From assembly GCF_945859705.1 (NCBI RefSeq), contig NC_079135.1:38799679-38863678 (forward strand): a stretch of 64,000 bases of DNA. Direction: 5' to 3'. The stretch's first letter is position 1. Each line of letters opens with the position of its first letter. The notes below the pieces were generated by a model that saw only the letters and a program-made list of their open reading frames with translations, was not told the DNA's origin and searched no databases. Both the position numbers and the translations under genes were made by a program. Positions 1 through 13,900 of this stretch are shown in pieces. Origin of the DNA: Episyrphus balteatus (Eukaryota > Arthropoda > Insecta > Diptera > Syrphidae).

Positions 1-2
1 AC

Positions 3-3000
3 ATGTCCAAAACTTATAGAAAATACATTTTTGTGCTCTGTGAGTCGATATCCTTTGCATACAATTCAATTGGAGTTGAAAAATTAATTTTTGAAGAAAA
101 TGACATTTCAAAATCTTTAAATCGTCATATCTCGTTAACCGAGCGTCTAAACAGGTCAAAACTTGCAAAATTCAAAATTCTCTAAAAACAAAACTACAAG
201 TCCAAAACTTATAGAAAATACATTTTTGTGCTCTGTGAGTCGATATCCTTCGCATACAATTCAATTGGAGTTGAAAAATTCATTTTTGAAGAAAATGACA
301 TTTCAAAATCTTTAAATCGTCATATCTCGTTAACCGAGCGTCTAAACAGGTCAAAACTTGCAAAATTCAAAATTCTCTAAAAACAAAACTACAAGTCCAA
401 AACTTATAGAAAATACATTTTTGTGATCTGTGAGTCGATATCCTTCGCATACAATTCAATTGGAGTTGAAAAATTCATTTTTGAAGAAAATGACATTTCA
501 AAATCTTTAAATCGTCATATCTCGTTAACCGAGCGTCTAAACAGGTCAAAACTTGCAAAATTCAAAATTCTCTAATAACAAAACTACATGTCCAAAACTT
601 ATAGAAAATACATTTTTGTGCTCTGTGAGTCGATATCCTTTGCATACAATTCAATTGGAGTTGAAAAATTCATTTTTGAAGAAAATGACATTTCAAAATC
701 TTTAAATCGTCATATCTCGTTAACCGAGCGTCTAAACAGGTCAAAACTTGCAAAATTCAAAATTCTCTAAAAACAAAACTACAAGTCCAAAACTTATAGA
801 AAATACATTTTTGTGATCTGTGAGTCGATATCCTTCGCATACAATTCAATTGGAGTTGAAAAATTCATTTTTGAAGAAAATGACATTTCAAAATCTTTAA
901 ATCGTCATATCTCGTTAACCGAGCGTCTAAACAGGTCAAAACTTGCAAAATTCAAAATTCTCTAATAACAAAACTACATGTCCAAAACTTATAGAAAATA
1001 CATTTTTGTGCTCTGTGAGTCGATATCCTTTGCATACAATTCAATTGGAGTTGAAAAATTCATTTTTGAAGAAAATGACATTTCAAAATCTTTAAATCGT
1101 CATATCTCGTTAACCGAGCGTCTAAACAGGTCAAAACTTGCAAAATTCAAAATTCTCTAAAAACAAAACTACAAGTCCAAAACTTATAGAAAATACATTT
1201 TTGTGATCTGTGAGTCGATATCCTTCGCATACAATTCAATTGGAGTTGAAAAATTCATTTTTGAAGAAAATGACATTTCAAAATCTTTAAATCGTCATAT
1301 CTCGTTAACCGAGCGTCTAAACAGGTCAAAACTTGCAAAATTCAAAATTCTCTAATAACAAAACTACATGTCCAAAACTTATAGAAAATACATTTTTGTG
1401 CTCTGTGAGTCGATATCCTTTGCATACAATTCAATTGGAGTTGAAAAATTCATTTTTGAAGAAAATGACATTTCAAAATCTTTAAATCGTCATATCTCGT
1501 TAACCGAGCGTCTAAACAGGTCAAAACTTGCAAAATTCAAAATTCTCTAAAAACAAAACTACAAGTCCAAAACTTATAGAAAATACATTTTTGTGATCTG
1601 TGAGTCGATATCCTTCGCATACAATTCAATTGGAGTTGAAAAATTCATTTTTGAAGAAAATGACATTTCAAAATCTTTAAATCGTCATATCTCGTTAACC
1701 GAGCGTCTAAACAGGTCAAAACTTGCAAAATTCAAAATTCTCTAAAAACAAAACTACAAGTCCAAAACGTATAGAAAATACATTTTTGTGCTCTGTGAGT
1801 CGATATCCTTCGCATACAATTCAATTGGAGTTGAAAAATTCATTTTTGAAGAAAATGACATTTCAAAATCTTTAAATCGTCATATCTCGTTAACCGAGCG
1901 TCTAAACAGGTCAAAACTTGCAAAATTCAAAATTCTCTAATAACAAAACTACATGTCCAAAACTTATAGAAAATACATTTTTGTGCTCTGTGAGTCGATA
2001 TCCTTTGCATACAATTCAATTGGAGTTGAAAAATTCATTTTTGAAGAAAATGACATTTCAAAATCTTTAAATCGTCATATCTCGTTAACCGAGCGTCTAA
2101 ACAGGTCAAAACTTGCAAAATTCAAAATTCTCTAAAAACAAAACTACAAGTCCAAAACTTATAGAAAATACATTTTTGTGATCTGTGAGTCGATATCCTT
2201 CGCATACAATTCAATTGGAGTTGAAAAATTCATTTTTGAAGAAAATGACATTTCAAAATCTTTAAATCGTCATATCTCGTTAACCGAGCGTCTAAACAGG
2301 TCAAAACTTGCAAAATTCAAAATTCTCTAAAAACAAAACTACAAGTCCAAAACGTATAGAAAATACATTTTTGTGCTCTGTGAGTCGATATCCTTCGCAT
2401 ACAATTCAATTGGAGTTGAAAAATTCATTTTTGAAGAAAATGACATTTCAAAATCTTTAAATCGTCATATCTCGTTTACCGAGCGTTTAAACAGGTCAAA
2501 ACTTGCAAAATTCAAAATTCTCTAAAAACAAAACTACAAGTCCAAAACGTATAGAAAATACATTTTTGTGCTCTGTGAGTCGATATCCTTCGCATACAAT
2601 TCAATTGGAGTTGAAAAATTCATTTTTGAAGAAAATGACATTTCAAAATCTTTAAATCGTCATATCTCGTTAACCGAGCGTCTAAACAGGTCAAAACTTG
2701 CAAAATTCAAAATTCTCTAAAAACAAAACTACAAGTCCAAAACTTATAGAAAATACATTTTTGTGATCTGTGAGTCGATATCCTTCGCATACAATTCAAT
2801 TGGAGTTGAAAAATTCATTTTTGAAGAAAATGACATTTCAAAATCTTTAAATCGTCATATCTCGTTAACCGAGCGTCTAAACAGGTCAAAACTTGCAAAA
2901 TTCAAAATTCTCTAAAAACAAAACTACAAGTCCAAAACTTATAGAAAATACATTTTTGTGATCTGTGAGTCGATATCCTTCGCATACAATTCAATTGAAG

Positions 3001-3710
3001 TTGAAAAATTCATTTTTGAAGAAAATGACATTTCAAAATGTTTAAATCGTCATATCTCGTTAACCGAGCGTCTAAACAGGTCAAAACTTGCAAAATTCAA
3101 AATTCTCTAATAACAAAACTACATGTCCAAAACTTATAGAAAATACATTTTTGTGCTCTGTGAGTCGATATCCTTCGCATACAATTCAATTGGAGTTGAA
3201 AAATTCATTTTTGAAGAAAATGACATTTCAAAATCTTTAAATCGTCATATCTCGTTAACCGAGCGTCTAAACAGGTCAAAACTTGCAAAATTCAAAATTC
3301 TCTAAAAACAAAACTACAAGTCCAAAACTTATAGAAAATACATTTTTGTGCTCTGTGAGTCGATATCCTTCGCATACAATTCAATTGGAGTTGAAAAATT
3401 CATTTTTGAAGAAAATGACATTTAAAAATCTTTAAATCGTCATATCTCGTTAACCGAGCGTCTAAACAGGTAAAAGTTTGCAAAATTCAAAATTCTCTAA
3501 AAACAAAACTACAAGTCCAAAACTTATAGAAAATACATTTTTGTGCTCTGTGAGTCGATATCCTTCGCATACAATTCAATAATTGGAGTTGAAAAATTCA
3601 TTTTTGAAGAAAATGACATTTCAAAATCTTTAAATCGTCATATCTCGTTAACCGAGCGTCTAAACAGGTCAAAACTTGCAAAATTCAAAATTCTCTAATA
3701 ACAAAACTAC
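3..3710 (+). repeat. 3708-bp higher-order repeat, copy 1
   Basis: Nineteen monomers (18 of 195 bp plus one of 198 bp) form one higher-order unit. Diagnostic variants in order include AACGTATAG monomers at 1758, 2343 and 2538, CGTTTACCGAGCGTTTAAAC near 2475, TTGAAG with AAATGTTT in the 2928 monomer, AGGTAAAAGTTTG near 3470, and an AAT insertion near 3581. The whole series recurs in the same order 3708 bp downstream. The unit may extend left of the window. Confidence 0.93.
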
Positions 3711-6700
3711 ATGTCCAAAACTTATAGAAAATACATTTTTGTGCTCTGTGAGTCGATATCCTTTGCATACAATTCAATTGGAGTTGAAAAATTCATTTTT
3801 GAAGAAAATGACATTTCAAAATCTTTAAATCGTCATATCTCGTTAACCGAGCGTCTAAACAGGTCAAAACTTGCAAAATTCAAAATTCTCTAAAAACAAA
3901 ACTACAAGTCCAAAACTTATAGAAAATACATTTTTGTGCTCTGTGAGTCGATATCCTTCGCATACAATTCAATTGGAGTTGAAAAATTCATTTTTGAAGA
4001 AAATGACATTTCAAAATCTTTAAATCGTCATATCTCGTTAACCGAGCGTCTAAACAGGTCAAAACTTGCAAAATTCAAAATTCTCTAAAAACAAAACTAC
4101 AAGTCCAAAACTTATAGAAAATACATTTTTGTGATCTGTGAGTCGATATCCTTCGCATACAATTCAATTGGAGTTGAAAAATTCATTTTTGAAGAAAATG
4201 ACATTTCAAAATCTTTAAATCGTCATATCTCGTTAACCGAGCGTCTAAACAGGTCAAAACTTGCAAAATTCAAAATTCTCTAATAACAAAACTACATGTC
4301 CAAAACTTATAGAAAATACATTTTTGTGCTCTGTGAGTCGATATCCTTTGCATACAATTCAATTGGAGTTGAAAAATTCATTTTTGAAGAAAATGACATT
4401 TCAAAATCTTTAAATCGTCATATCTCGTTAACCGAGCGTCTAAACAGGTCAAAACTTGCAAAATTCAAAATTCTCTAAAAACAAAACTACAAGTCCAAAA
4501 CTTATAGAAAATACATTTTTGTGATCTGTGAGTCGATATCCTTCGCATACAATTCAATTGGAGTTGAAAAATTCATTTTTGAAGAAAATGACATTTCAAA
4601 ATCTTTAAATCGTCATATCTCGTTAACCGAGCGTCTAAACAGGTCAAAACTTGCAAAATTCAAAATTCTCTAATAACAAAACTACATGTCCAAAACTTAT
4701 AGAAAATACATTTTTGTGCTCTGTGAGTCGATATCCTTTGCATACAATTCAATTGGAGTTGAAAAATTCATTTTTGAAGAAAATGACATTTCAAAATCTT
4801 TAAATCGTCATATCTCGTTAACCGAGCGTCTAAACAGGTCAAAACTTGCAAAATTCAAAATTCTCTAAAAACAAAACTACAAGTCCAAAACTTATAGAAA
4901 ATACATTTTTGTGATCTGTGAGTCGATATCCTTCGCATACAATTCAATTGGAGTTGAAAAATTCATTTTTGAAGAAAATGACATTTCAAAATCTTTAAAT
5001 CGTCATATCTCGTTAACCGAGCGTCTAAACAGGTCAAAACTTGCAAAATTCAAAATTCTCTAATAACAAAACTACATGTCCAAAACTTATAGAAAATACA
5101 TTTTTGTGCTCTGTGAGTCGATATCCTTTGCATACAATTCAATTGGAGTTGAAAAATTCATTTTTGAAGAAAATGACATTTCAAAATCTTTAAATCGTCA
5201 TATCTCGTTAACCGAGCGTCTAAACAGGTCAAAACTTGCAAAATTCAAAATTCTCTAAAAACAAAACTACAAGTCCAAAACTTATAGAAAATACATTTTT
5301 GTGATCTGTGAGTCGATATCCTTCGCATACAATTCAATTGGAGTTGAAAAATTCATTTTTGAAGAAAATGACATTTCAAAATCTTTAAATCGTCATATCT
5401 CGTTAACCGAGCGTCTAAACAGGTCAAAACTTGCAAAATTCAAAATTCTCTAAAAACAAAACTACAAGTCCAAAACGTATAGAAAATACATTTTTGTGCT
5501 CTGTGAGTCGATATCCTTCGCATACAATTCAATTGGAGTTGAAAAATTCATTTTTGAAGAAAATGACATTTCAAAATCTTTAAATCGTCATATCTCGTTA
5601 ACCGAGCGTCTAAACAGGTCAAAACTTGCAAAATTCAAAATTCTCTAATAACAAAACTACATGTCCAAAACTTATAGAAAATACATTTTTGTGCTCTGTG
5701 AGTCGATATCCTTTGCATACAATTCAATTGGAGTTGAAAAATTCATTTTTGAAGAAAATGACATTTCAAAATCTTTAAATCGTCATATCTCGTTAACCGA
5801 GCGTCTAAACAGGTCAAAACTTGCAAAATTCAAAATTCTCTAAAAACAAAACTACAAGTCCAAAACTTATAGAAAATACATTTTTGTGATCTGTGAGTCG
5901 ATATCCTTCGCATACAATTCAATTGGAGTTGAAAAATTCATTTTTGAAGAAAATGACATTTCAAAATCTTTAAATCGTCATATCTCGTTAACCGAGCGTC
6001 TAAACAGGTCAAAACTTGCAAAATTCAAAATTCTCTAAAAACAAAACTACAAGTCCAAAACGTATAGAAAATACATTTTTGTGCTCTGTGAGTCGATATC
6101 CTTCGCATACAATTCAATTGGAGTTGAAAAATTCATTTTTGAAGAAAATGACATTTCAAAATCTTTAAATCGTCATATCTCGTTTACCGAGCGTTTAAAC
6201 AGGTCAAAACTTGCAAAATTCAAAATTCTCTAAAAACAAAACTACAAGTCCAAAACGTATAGAAAATACATTTTTGTGCTCTGTGAGTCGATATCCTTCG
6301 CATACAATTCAATTGGAGTTGAAAAATTCATTTTTGAAGAAAATGACATTTCAAAATCTTTAAATCGTCATATCTCGTTAACCGAGCGTCTAAACAGGTC
6401 AAAACTTGCAAAATTCAAAATTCTCTAAAAACAAAACTACAAGTCCAAAACTTATAGAAAATACATTTTTGTGATCTGTGAGTCGATATCCTTCGCATAC
6501 AATTCAATTGGAGTTGAAAAATTCATTTTTGAAGAAAATGACATTTCAAAATCTTTAAATCGTCATATCTCGTTAACCGAGCGTCTAAACAGGTCAAAAC
6601 TTGCAAAATTCAAAATTCTCTAAAAACAAAACTACAAGTCCAAAACTTATAGAAAATACATTTTTGTGATCTGTGAGTCGATATCCTTCGCATACAATTC

Positions 6701-7418
6701 AATTGAAGTTGAAAAATTCATTTTTGAAGAAAATGACATTTCAAAATGTTTAAATCGTCATATCTCGTTAACCGAGCGTCTAAACAGGTCAAAACTTGCA
6801 AAATTCAAAATTCTCTAATAACAAAACTACATGTCCAAAACTTATAGAAAATACATTTTTGTGCTCTGTGAGTCGATATCCTTCGCATACAATTCAATTG
6901 GAGTTGAAAAATTCATTTTTGAAGAAAATGACATTTCAAAATCTTTAAATCGTCATATCTCGTTAACCGAGCGTCTAAACAGGTCAAAACTTGCAAAATT
7001 CAAAATTCTCTAAAAACAAAACTACAAGTCCAAAACTTATAGAAAATACATTTTTGTGCTCTGTGAGTCGATATCCTTCGCATACAATTCAATTGGAGTT
7101 GAAAAATTCATTTTTGAAGAAAATGACATTTAAAAATCTTTAAATCGTCATATCTCCTTAACCGAGCGTCTAAACAGGTAAAAGTTTGCAAAATTCAAAA
7201 TTCTCTAAAAACAAAACTACAAGTCCAAAACTTATAGAAAATACATTTTTGTGCTCTGTGAGTCGATATCCTTCGCATACAATTCAATAATTGGAGTTGA
7301 AAAATTCATTTTTGAAGAAAATGACATTTCAAAATCTTTAAATCGTCATATCTCGTTAACCGAGCGTCTAAACAGGTCAAAACTTGCAAAATTCAAAATT
7401 CTCTAATAACAAAACTAC
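3711..7418 (+). repeat. 3708-bp higher-order repeat, copy 2
   Basis: This copy matches 3-3710 monomer by monomer. By eye I find only two differences: ATTCATTT here for ATTAATTT in the first monomer, and TCTCCTTAACC for TCTCGTTAACC near 7154. Two more monomers (7419-7808) continue the series before the pattern changes at 7809, so the junction probably marks an unequal exchange. Confidence 0.92.
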
Positions 7419-8783
7419 ATGTCCAAAACTTATAGAAAATACATTTTTGTGCTCTGTGAGTCGATATCCTTTGCATACAATTCAATTGGAGTTGAAAAAT
7501 TCATTTTTGAAGAAAATGACATTTCAAAATCTTTAAATCGTCATATCTCGTTAACCGAGCGTCTAAACAGGTCAAAACTTGCAAAATTCAAAATTCTCTA
7601 AAAACAAAACTACAAGTCCAAAACTTATAGAAAATACATTTTTGTGCTCTGTGAGTCGATATCCTTCGCATACAATTCAATTGGAGTTGAAAAATTCATT
7701 TTTGAAGAAAATGACATTTCAAAATCTTTAAATCGTCATATCTCGTTAACCGAGCGTCTAAACAGGTCAAAACTTGCAAAATTCAAAATTCTCTAAAAAC
7801 AAAACTACAAGTCCAAAACGTATAGAAAATACATTTTTGTGCTCTGTGAGTCGATATCCTTCGCATACAATTCAATTGGAGTTGAAAAATTCATTTTTGA
7901 AGAAAATGACATTTCAAAATCTTTAAATCGTCATATCTCGTTAACCGAGCGTCTAAACAGGTCAAAACTTGCAAAATTCAAAATTCTCTAAAAACAAAAC
8001 TACAAGTCCAAAACTTATAGAAAATACATTTTTGTGCTCTGTGAGTCGATATCCTTCGCATACAATTCAATTGGAGTTGAAAAATTAATTTTTGAAGAAA
8101 ATGACATTTCAAAATCTTTAAATCGTCATATCTCGTTAACCGAGCGTCTAAACAGGTCAAAACTTGCAAAATTCAAAATTCTCTAAAAACAAAACTACAA
8201 GTCCAAAACTTATAGAAAATACATTTTTGTGCTCTGTGAGTCGATATCCTTCGCATACAATTCAATTGGAGTTGAAAAATTCATTTTTGAAGAAAATGAC
8301 ATTTCAAAATCTTTAAATCGTCATATCTCGTTAACCGAGCGTCTAAACAGGTCAAAACTTGCAAAATTCAAAATTCTCTAATAACAAAACTACATGTCCA
8401 AAACTTATAGAAAATACATTTTTGTGCTCTGTGAGTCGATATCCTTCGCATACAATTCAATTGGAGTTGAAAAATTAATTTTTGAAGAAAATGACATTTC
8501 AAAATCTTTAAATCGTCATATCTCGTTAACCGAGCGTCTAAACAGGTCAAAACTTGCAAAATTCAAAATTCTCTAAAAACAAAACTACAAGTCCAAAACT
8601 TATAGAAAATACATTTTTGTGATCTGTGAGTCGATATCCTTCGCATAAAATTCAATTGGAGTTGAAAAATTCATTTTTGAAGAAAATGACATTTCAAAAT
8701 CTTTAAATTGTCATATCTCGTTAACCGAGCGTCTAAACAGGTCAAAACTTGCAAAATTCAAAATTCTCTAAAAACAAAACTAC

Positions 8784-9563
8784 AAGTCCAAAACTTATAG
8801 AAAATACATTTTTGTGATCTGTGAGTCGATATCCTTCGCATACAATTCAATTGAAGTTGAAAAATTCATTTTTGAAGAAAATGACATTTCAAAATGTTTA
8901 AATCGTCATATCTTGTTAACCGAGCGTCTAAACAGGTCAAAACTTGCAAAATTCAAAATTCTCTAATAACAAAACTACATGTCCAAAACTTATAGAAAAT
9001 ACATTTTTGTGCTCTGTGAGTCGATATCCTTCGCATACAATTCAATTGGAGTTGAAAAATTCATTTTTGAAGAAAATGACATTTCAAAATCTTTAAATCG
9101 TCATATCTCGTTAACCGAGCGTCTAAACAGGTCAAAACTTGCAAAATTCAAAATTCTCTAAAAACAAAACTACAAGTCCAAAACTTATAGAAAATACATT
9201 TTTGTGATCTGTGAGTCGATATCCTTCGCATACAATTCAATTGAAGTTGAAAAATTCATTTTTGAAGAAAATGACATTTCAAAATGTTTAAATCGTCATA
9301 TCTTGTTAACCGAGCGTCTAAACAGGTCAAAACTTGCAAAATTCAAAATTCTCTAATAACAAAACTACATGTCCAAAACTTATAGAAAATACATTTTTGT
9401 GCTCTGTGAGTCGATATCCTTCGCATACAATTCAATTGGAGTTGAAAAATTCATTTTTGAAGAAAATGACATTTCAAAATCTTTAAATCGTCATATCTCG
9501 TTAACCGAGCGTCTAAACAGGTCAAAACTTGCAAAATTCAAAATTCTCTAAAAACAAAACTAC
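8784..9563 (+). repeat. 390-bp dimer duplicated in tandem
   Basis: 8784-9173 and 9174-9563 are the same two-monomer unit. The first monomer carries TTGAAG, AAATGTTT and the rare TCTTGTTAACC; the second carries ACATGTCC with TTCGCAT. The rare TCTTGTT change in both copies shows local duplication. Confidence 0.85.
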
Positions 9564-10928
9564 AAGTCCAAAACTTATAGAAAATACATTTTTGTGCTCT
9601 GTGAGTCGATATCCTTCGCATACAATTCAATTGGAGTTGAAAAATTCATTTTTGAAGAAAATGACATTTAAAAATCTTTAAATCGTCATATCTCGTTAAC
9701 CGAGCGTCTAAACAGGTAAAAGTTTGCAAAATTCAAAATTCTCTAAAAACAAAACTACAAGTCCAAAACTTATAGAAAATACATTTTTGTGCTCTGTGAG
9801 TCGATATCCTTCGCATACAATTCAATTGGAGTTGAAAAATTCATTTTTGAAGAAAATGACATTTCAAAATCTTTAAATCGTCATATCTCGTTAATCGAGC
9901 GTCTAAACAGGTCAAAACTTGCAAAATTCAAAATTCTCTAATAACAAAACTACATGTCCAAAACTTATAGAAAATACATTTTTGTGCTCTGTGAGTCGAT
10001 ATCCTTCGCATACAATTCAATTGGAGTTGAAAAATTCATTTTTGAAGAAAATGACATTTCAAAATCTTTAAATCGTCATATCTCGTTAACCGAGCGTCTA
10101 AACAGGTCAAAACTTGCAAAATTCAAAATTCTCTAAAAACAAAACTACAAGTCCAAAACTTATAGAAAATACATTTTTGTGCTCTGTGAGTCGATATCCT
10201 TCGCATACAATTCAATTGGAGTTGAAAAATTCATTTTTGAAGAAAATGACATTTCAAAATCTTTAAATCGTCATATCTCGTTAACCGAGCGTCTAAACAG
10301 GTCAAAACTTGCAAAATTCAAAATTCTCTAAAAACAAAACTACAAGTCCAAAACTTATAGAAAATACATTTTTGTGCTCTGTGAGTCGATATCCTTCGCA
10401 TACAATTCAATTGGAGTTGAAAAATTCATTTTTGAAGAAAATGACATTTAAAAATCTTTAAATCGTCATATCTCGTTAACCGAGCGTCTAAACAGGTAAA
10501 AGTTTGCAAAATTCAAAATTCTCTAAAAACAAAACTACAAGTCCAAAACTTATAGAAAATACATTTTTGTGCTCTGTGAGTCGATATCCTTCGCATACAA
10601 TTCAATTGGAGTTGAAAAATTCATTTTTGAAGAAAATGACATTTCAAAATCTTTAAATCGTCATATCTCGTTAATCGAGCGTCTAAACAGGTCAAAACTT
10701 GCAAAATTCAAAATTCTCTAATAACAAAACTACATGTCCAAAACTTATAGAAAATACATTTTTGTGCTCTGTGAGTCGATATCCTTCGCATACAATTCAA
10801 TTGGAGTTGAAAAATTCATTTTTGAAGAAAATGACATTTCAAAATCTTTAAATCGTCATATCTCGTTAACCGAGCGTCTAAACAGGTCAAAACTTGCAAA
10901 ATTCAAAATTCTCTAAAAACAAAACTAC
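9564..10928 (+). repeat. 780-bp four-monomer duplication (1.75 copies)
   Basis: The monomers at 9564, 9759 and 9954 recur at 10344, 10539 and 10734. Shared marks are TTTAAAAATC with AGGTAAAAGTTTG, then TTAATCGAGC, then ACATGTCC. The fourth monomer differs (10149 has GTGCTCTG; 10929 has GTGATCTG and AAATTGTC), which marks the end of the duplicated block. Confidence 0.85.
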
Positions 10929-13900
10929 AAGTCCAAAACTTATAGAAAATACATTTTTGTGATCTGTGAGTCGATATCCTTCGCATACAATTCAATTGGA
11001 GTTGAAAAATTCATTTTTGAAGAAAATGACATTTCAAAATCTTTAAATTGTCATATCTCGTTAACCGAGCGTCTAAACAGGTCAAAACTTGCAAAATTCA
11101 AAATTCTCTAAAAACAAAACTACAAGTCCAAAACTTATAGAAAATACATTTTTGTGATCTGTGAGTCGATATCCTTCGCATACAATTCAATTGGAGTTGA
11201 AAAATTCATTTTTGAAGAAAATGACATTTAAAAATCTTTAAATCGTCATATCTCGTTAACCGAGCGTCTAAACAGGTCAAAACTTGCAAAATTCAAAATT
11301 CTCTAATAACAAAACTACATGTCCAAAACTTATAGAAAATACATTTTTGTGCTCTGTGAGTCGATATCCTTCGCATACAATTCAATTGGAGTTGAAAAAT
11401 TCATTTTTGAAGAAAATGACATTTCAAAATCTTTAAATCGTCATATCTCGTTAACCGAGCGTCTAAACAGGTCAAAACTTGCAAAATTCAAAATTCTCTA
11501 AAAACAAAACTACAAGTCCAAAACTTATAGAAAATACATTTTTGTGATCTGTGAGTCGATATCCTTCGCATACAATTCAATTGGAGTTGAAAAATTCATT
11601 TTTGAAGAAAATGACATTTAAAAATCTTTAAATCGTCATATCTCGTTAACCGAGCGTCTAAACAGGTAAAAGTTTGCAAAATTCAAAATTCTCTAAAAAC
11701 AAAACTACAAGTCCAAAACTTATAGAAAATACATTTTTGTGCTCTGTGAGTCGATATCCTTCGCATACAATTCAATTGGAGTTGAAAAATTCATTTTTGA
11801 AGAAAATGACATTTCAAAATCTTTGAATCGTCATAGCTCGTTAACCGAGCGTCTAAACAGGTCAAAACTTGCAAAATTCAAAATTCTCTAATAACAAAAC
11901 TACATGTCCAAAACTTATAGAAAATACATTTTTGTGCTCTGTGAGTCGATATCCTTTGCATACAATTCAATTGGAGTTGAAAAATTAATTTTTGAAGAAA
12001 ATGACATTTCAAAATCTTTAAATCGTCATATCTCGTTAACCGAGCGTCTAAACAGGTCAAAACTTGCAAAATTCAAAATTCTCTAAAAACAAAACTACAA
12101 GTCCAAAACTTATAGAAAATACATTTTTGTGATCTGTGAGTCGATATCCTTCGCAAACAATTCAATTGGAGTTGAAAAATTCATTTTTGAAGAAAATGAC
12201 ATTTCAAAATCTTTAAATCGTCATATCTCGTTAACCGAGCGTCTAAACAGGTCAAAACTTGCAAAATTCAAAATTCTCTAATAACAAAACTACATGTCCA
12301 AAACTTATAGAAAATACATTTTTGTGCTCTGTGAGTCGATATCCTTTGCATACAATTCAATTGGAGTTGAAAAATTAATTTTTGAAGAAAATGACATTTC
12401 AAAATCTTTAAATCGTCATATCTCGTTAACCGAGCGTCTAAACAGGTCAAAACTTGCAAAATTCAAAATTCTCTAAAAACAAAACTACAAGTCCAAAACT
12501 TATAGAAAATACATTTTTGTGATCTGTGAGTCGATATCCTTCGCATACAATTCAATTGGAGTTGAAAAATTCATTTTTGAAGAAAATGACATTTCAAAAT
12601 CTTTAAATCGTCATATCTCGTTAACCGAGCGTCTAAACAGGTCAAAACTTGCAAAATTCAAAATTCTCTAAAAACAAAACTACAAGTCCAAAACTTATAG
12701 AAAATACATTTTTGTGATCTGTGAGTCGATATCCTTCGCATACAATTCAATTGGAGTTGAAAAATTCATTTTTGAAGAAAATGACATTTCAAAATCTTTA
12801 AATCGTCATATCTCGTTAACCGAGCGTTTAAACAGGTCAAAACTTGCAAAATTCAAAATTCTCTAAAAACAAAACTACAACTCCAAAACTTATAGAAAAT
12901 ACATTTTTGTGATCTGTGAGTCGATATCCTTCGCATACAATTCAATTGGAGTTGAAAAATTCATTTTTGAAGAAAATGACATTTCAAAATCTTTAAATCG
13001 TCATATCTCGTTAACCGAGCGTCTAAACAGGTCAAAACTTGCAAAATTCAAAATTCTCTAAAAACAAAACTACAAGTCCAAAACTTATAGAAAATACATT
13101 TTTGTGATCTGTGAGTCGATATCCTTCGCATACAATTCAATTGGAGTTGAAAAATTCATTTTTGAAGAAAATGACATTTCAAAATCTTTAAATCGTCATA
13201 TCTCGTTAACCGAGCGTCTAAACAGGTCAAAACTTGCAAAATTCAAAATTCTCTAATAACAAAACTACAAGTCCAAAACTTATAGAAAATACATTTTTGT
13301 GATCTGTGAGTCGATATCCTTCGCATACAATTCAATTGGAGTTGAAAAATTCATTTTTGAAGAAAATGACATTTCAAAATCTTTAAATCGTCATATCTCG
13401 TTAACCGAGCGTCTAAACAGGTCAAAACTTGCAAAATTCAAAATTCTCTAAAAACAAAACTACAAGTCCAAAACTTATAGAAAATACATTTTTGTGATCT
13501 GTGAGTCGATATCCTTCGCATACAATTCAATTGGAGTTGAAAAATTCATTTTTGAAGAAAATGACATTTCAAAATCTTTAAATCGTCATATCTCGTTAAC
13601 CGAGCGTCTAAACAGGTCAAAACTTGCAAAATTCAAAATTCTCTAAAAACAAAACTACAAGTCCAAAACTTATAGAAAATACATTTTTGTGATCTGTGAG
13701 TCGATATCCTTCGCATACAATTCAATTGGAGTTGAAAAATTCATTTTTGAAGAAAATGACATTTCAAAATCTTTAAATCGTCATATCTCGTTAACCGAGC
13801 GTTTAAACAGGTCAAAACTTGCAAAATTCAAAATTCTCTAAAAACAAAACTACAAGTCCAAAACTTATAGAAAATACATTTTTGTGATCTGTGAGTCGAT

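Noticed and set aside
120..150. CENP-B-box-like motif in the satellite (CTCGTTAACCGAGCG)
   Set aside because: It resembles the box loosely but fails at several required positions; I report only the near-palindrome.
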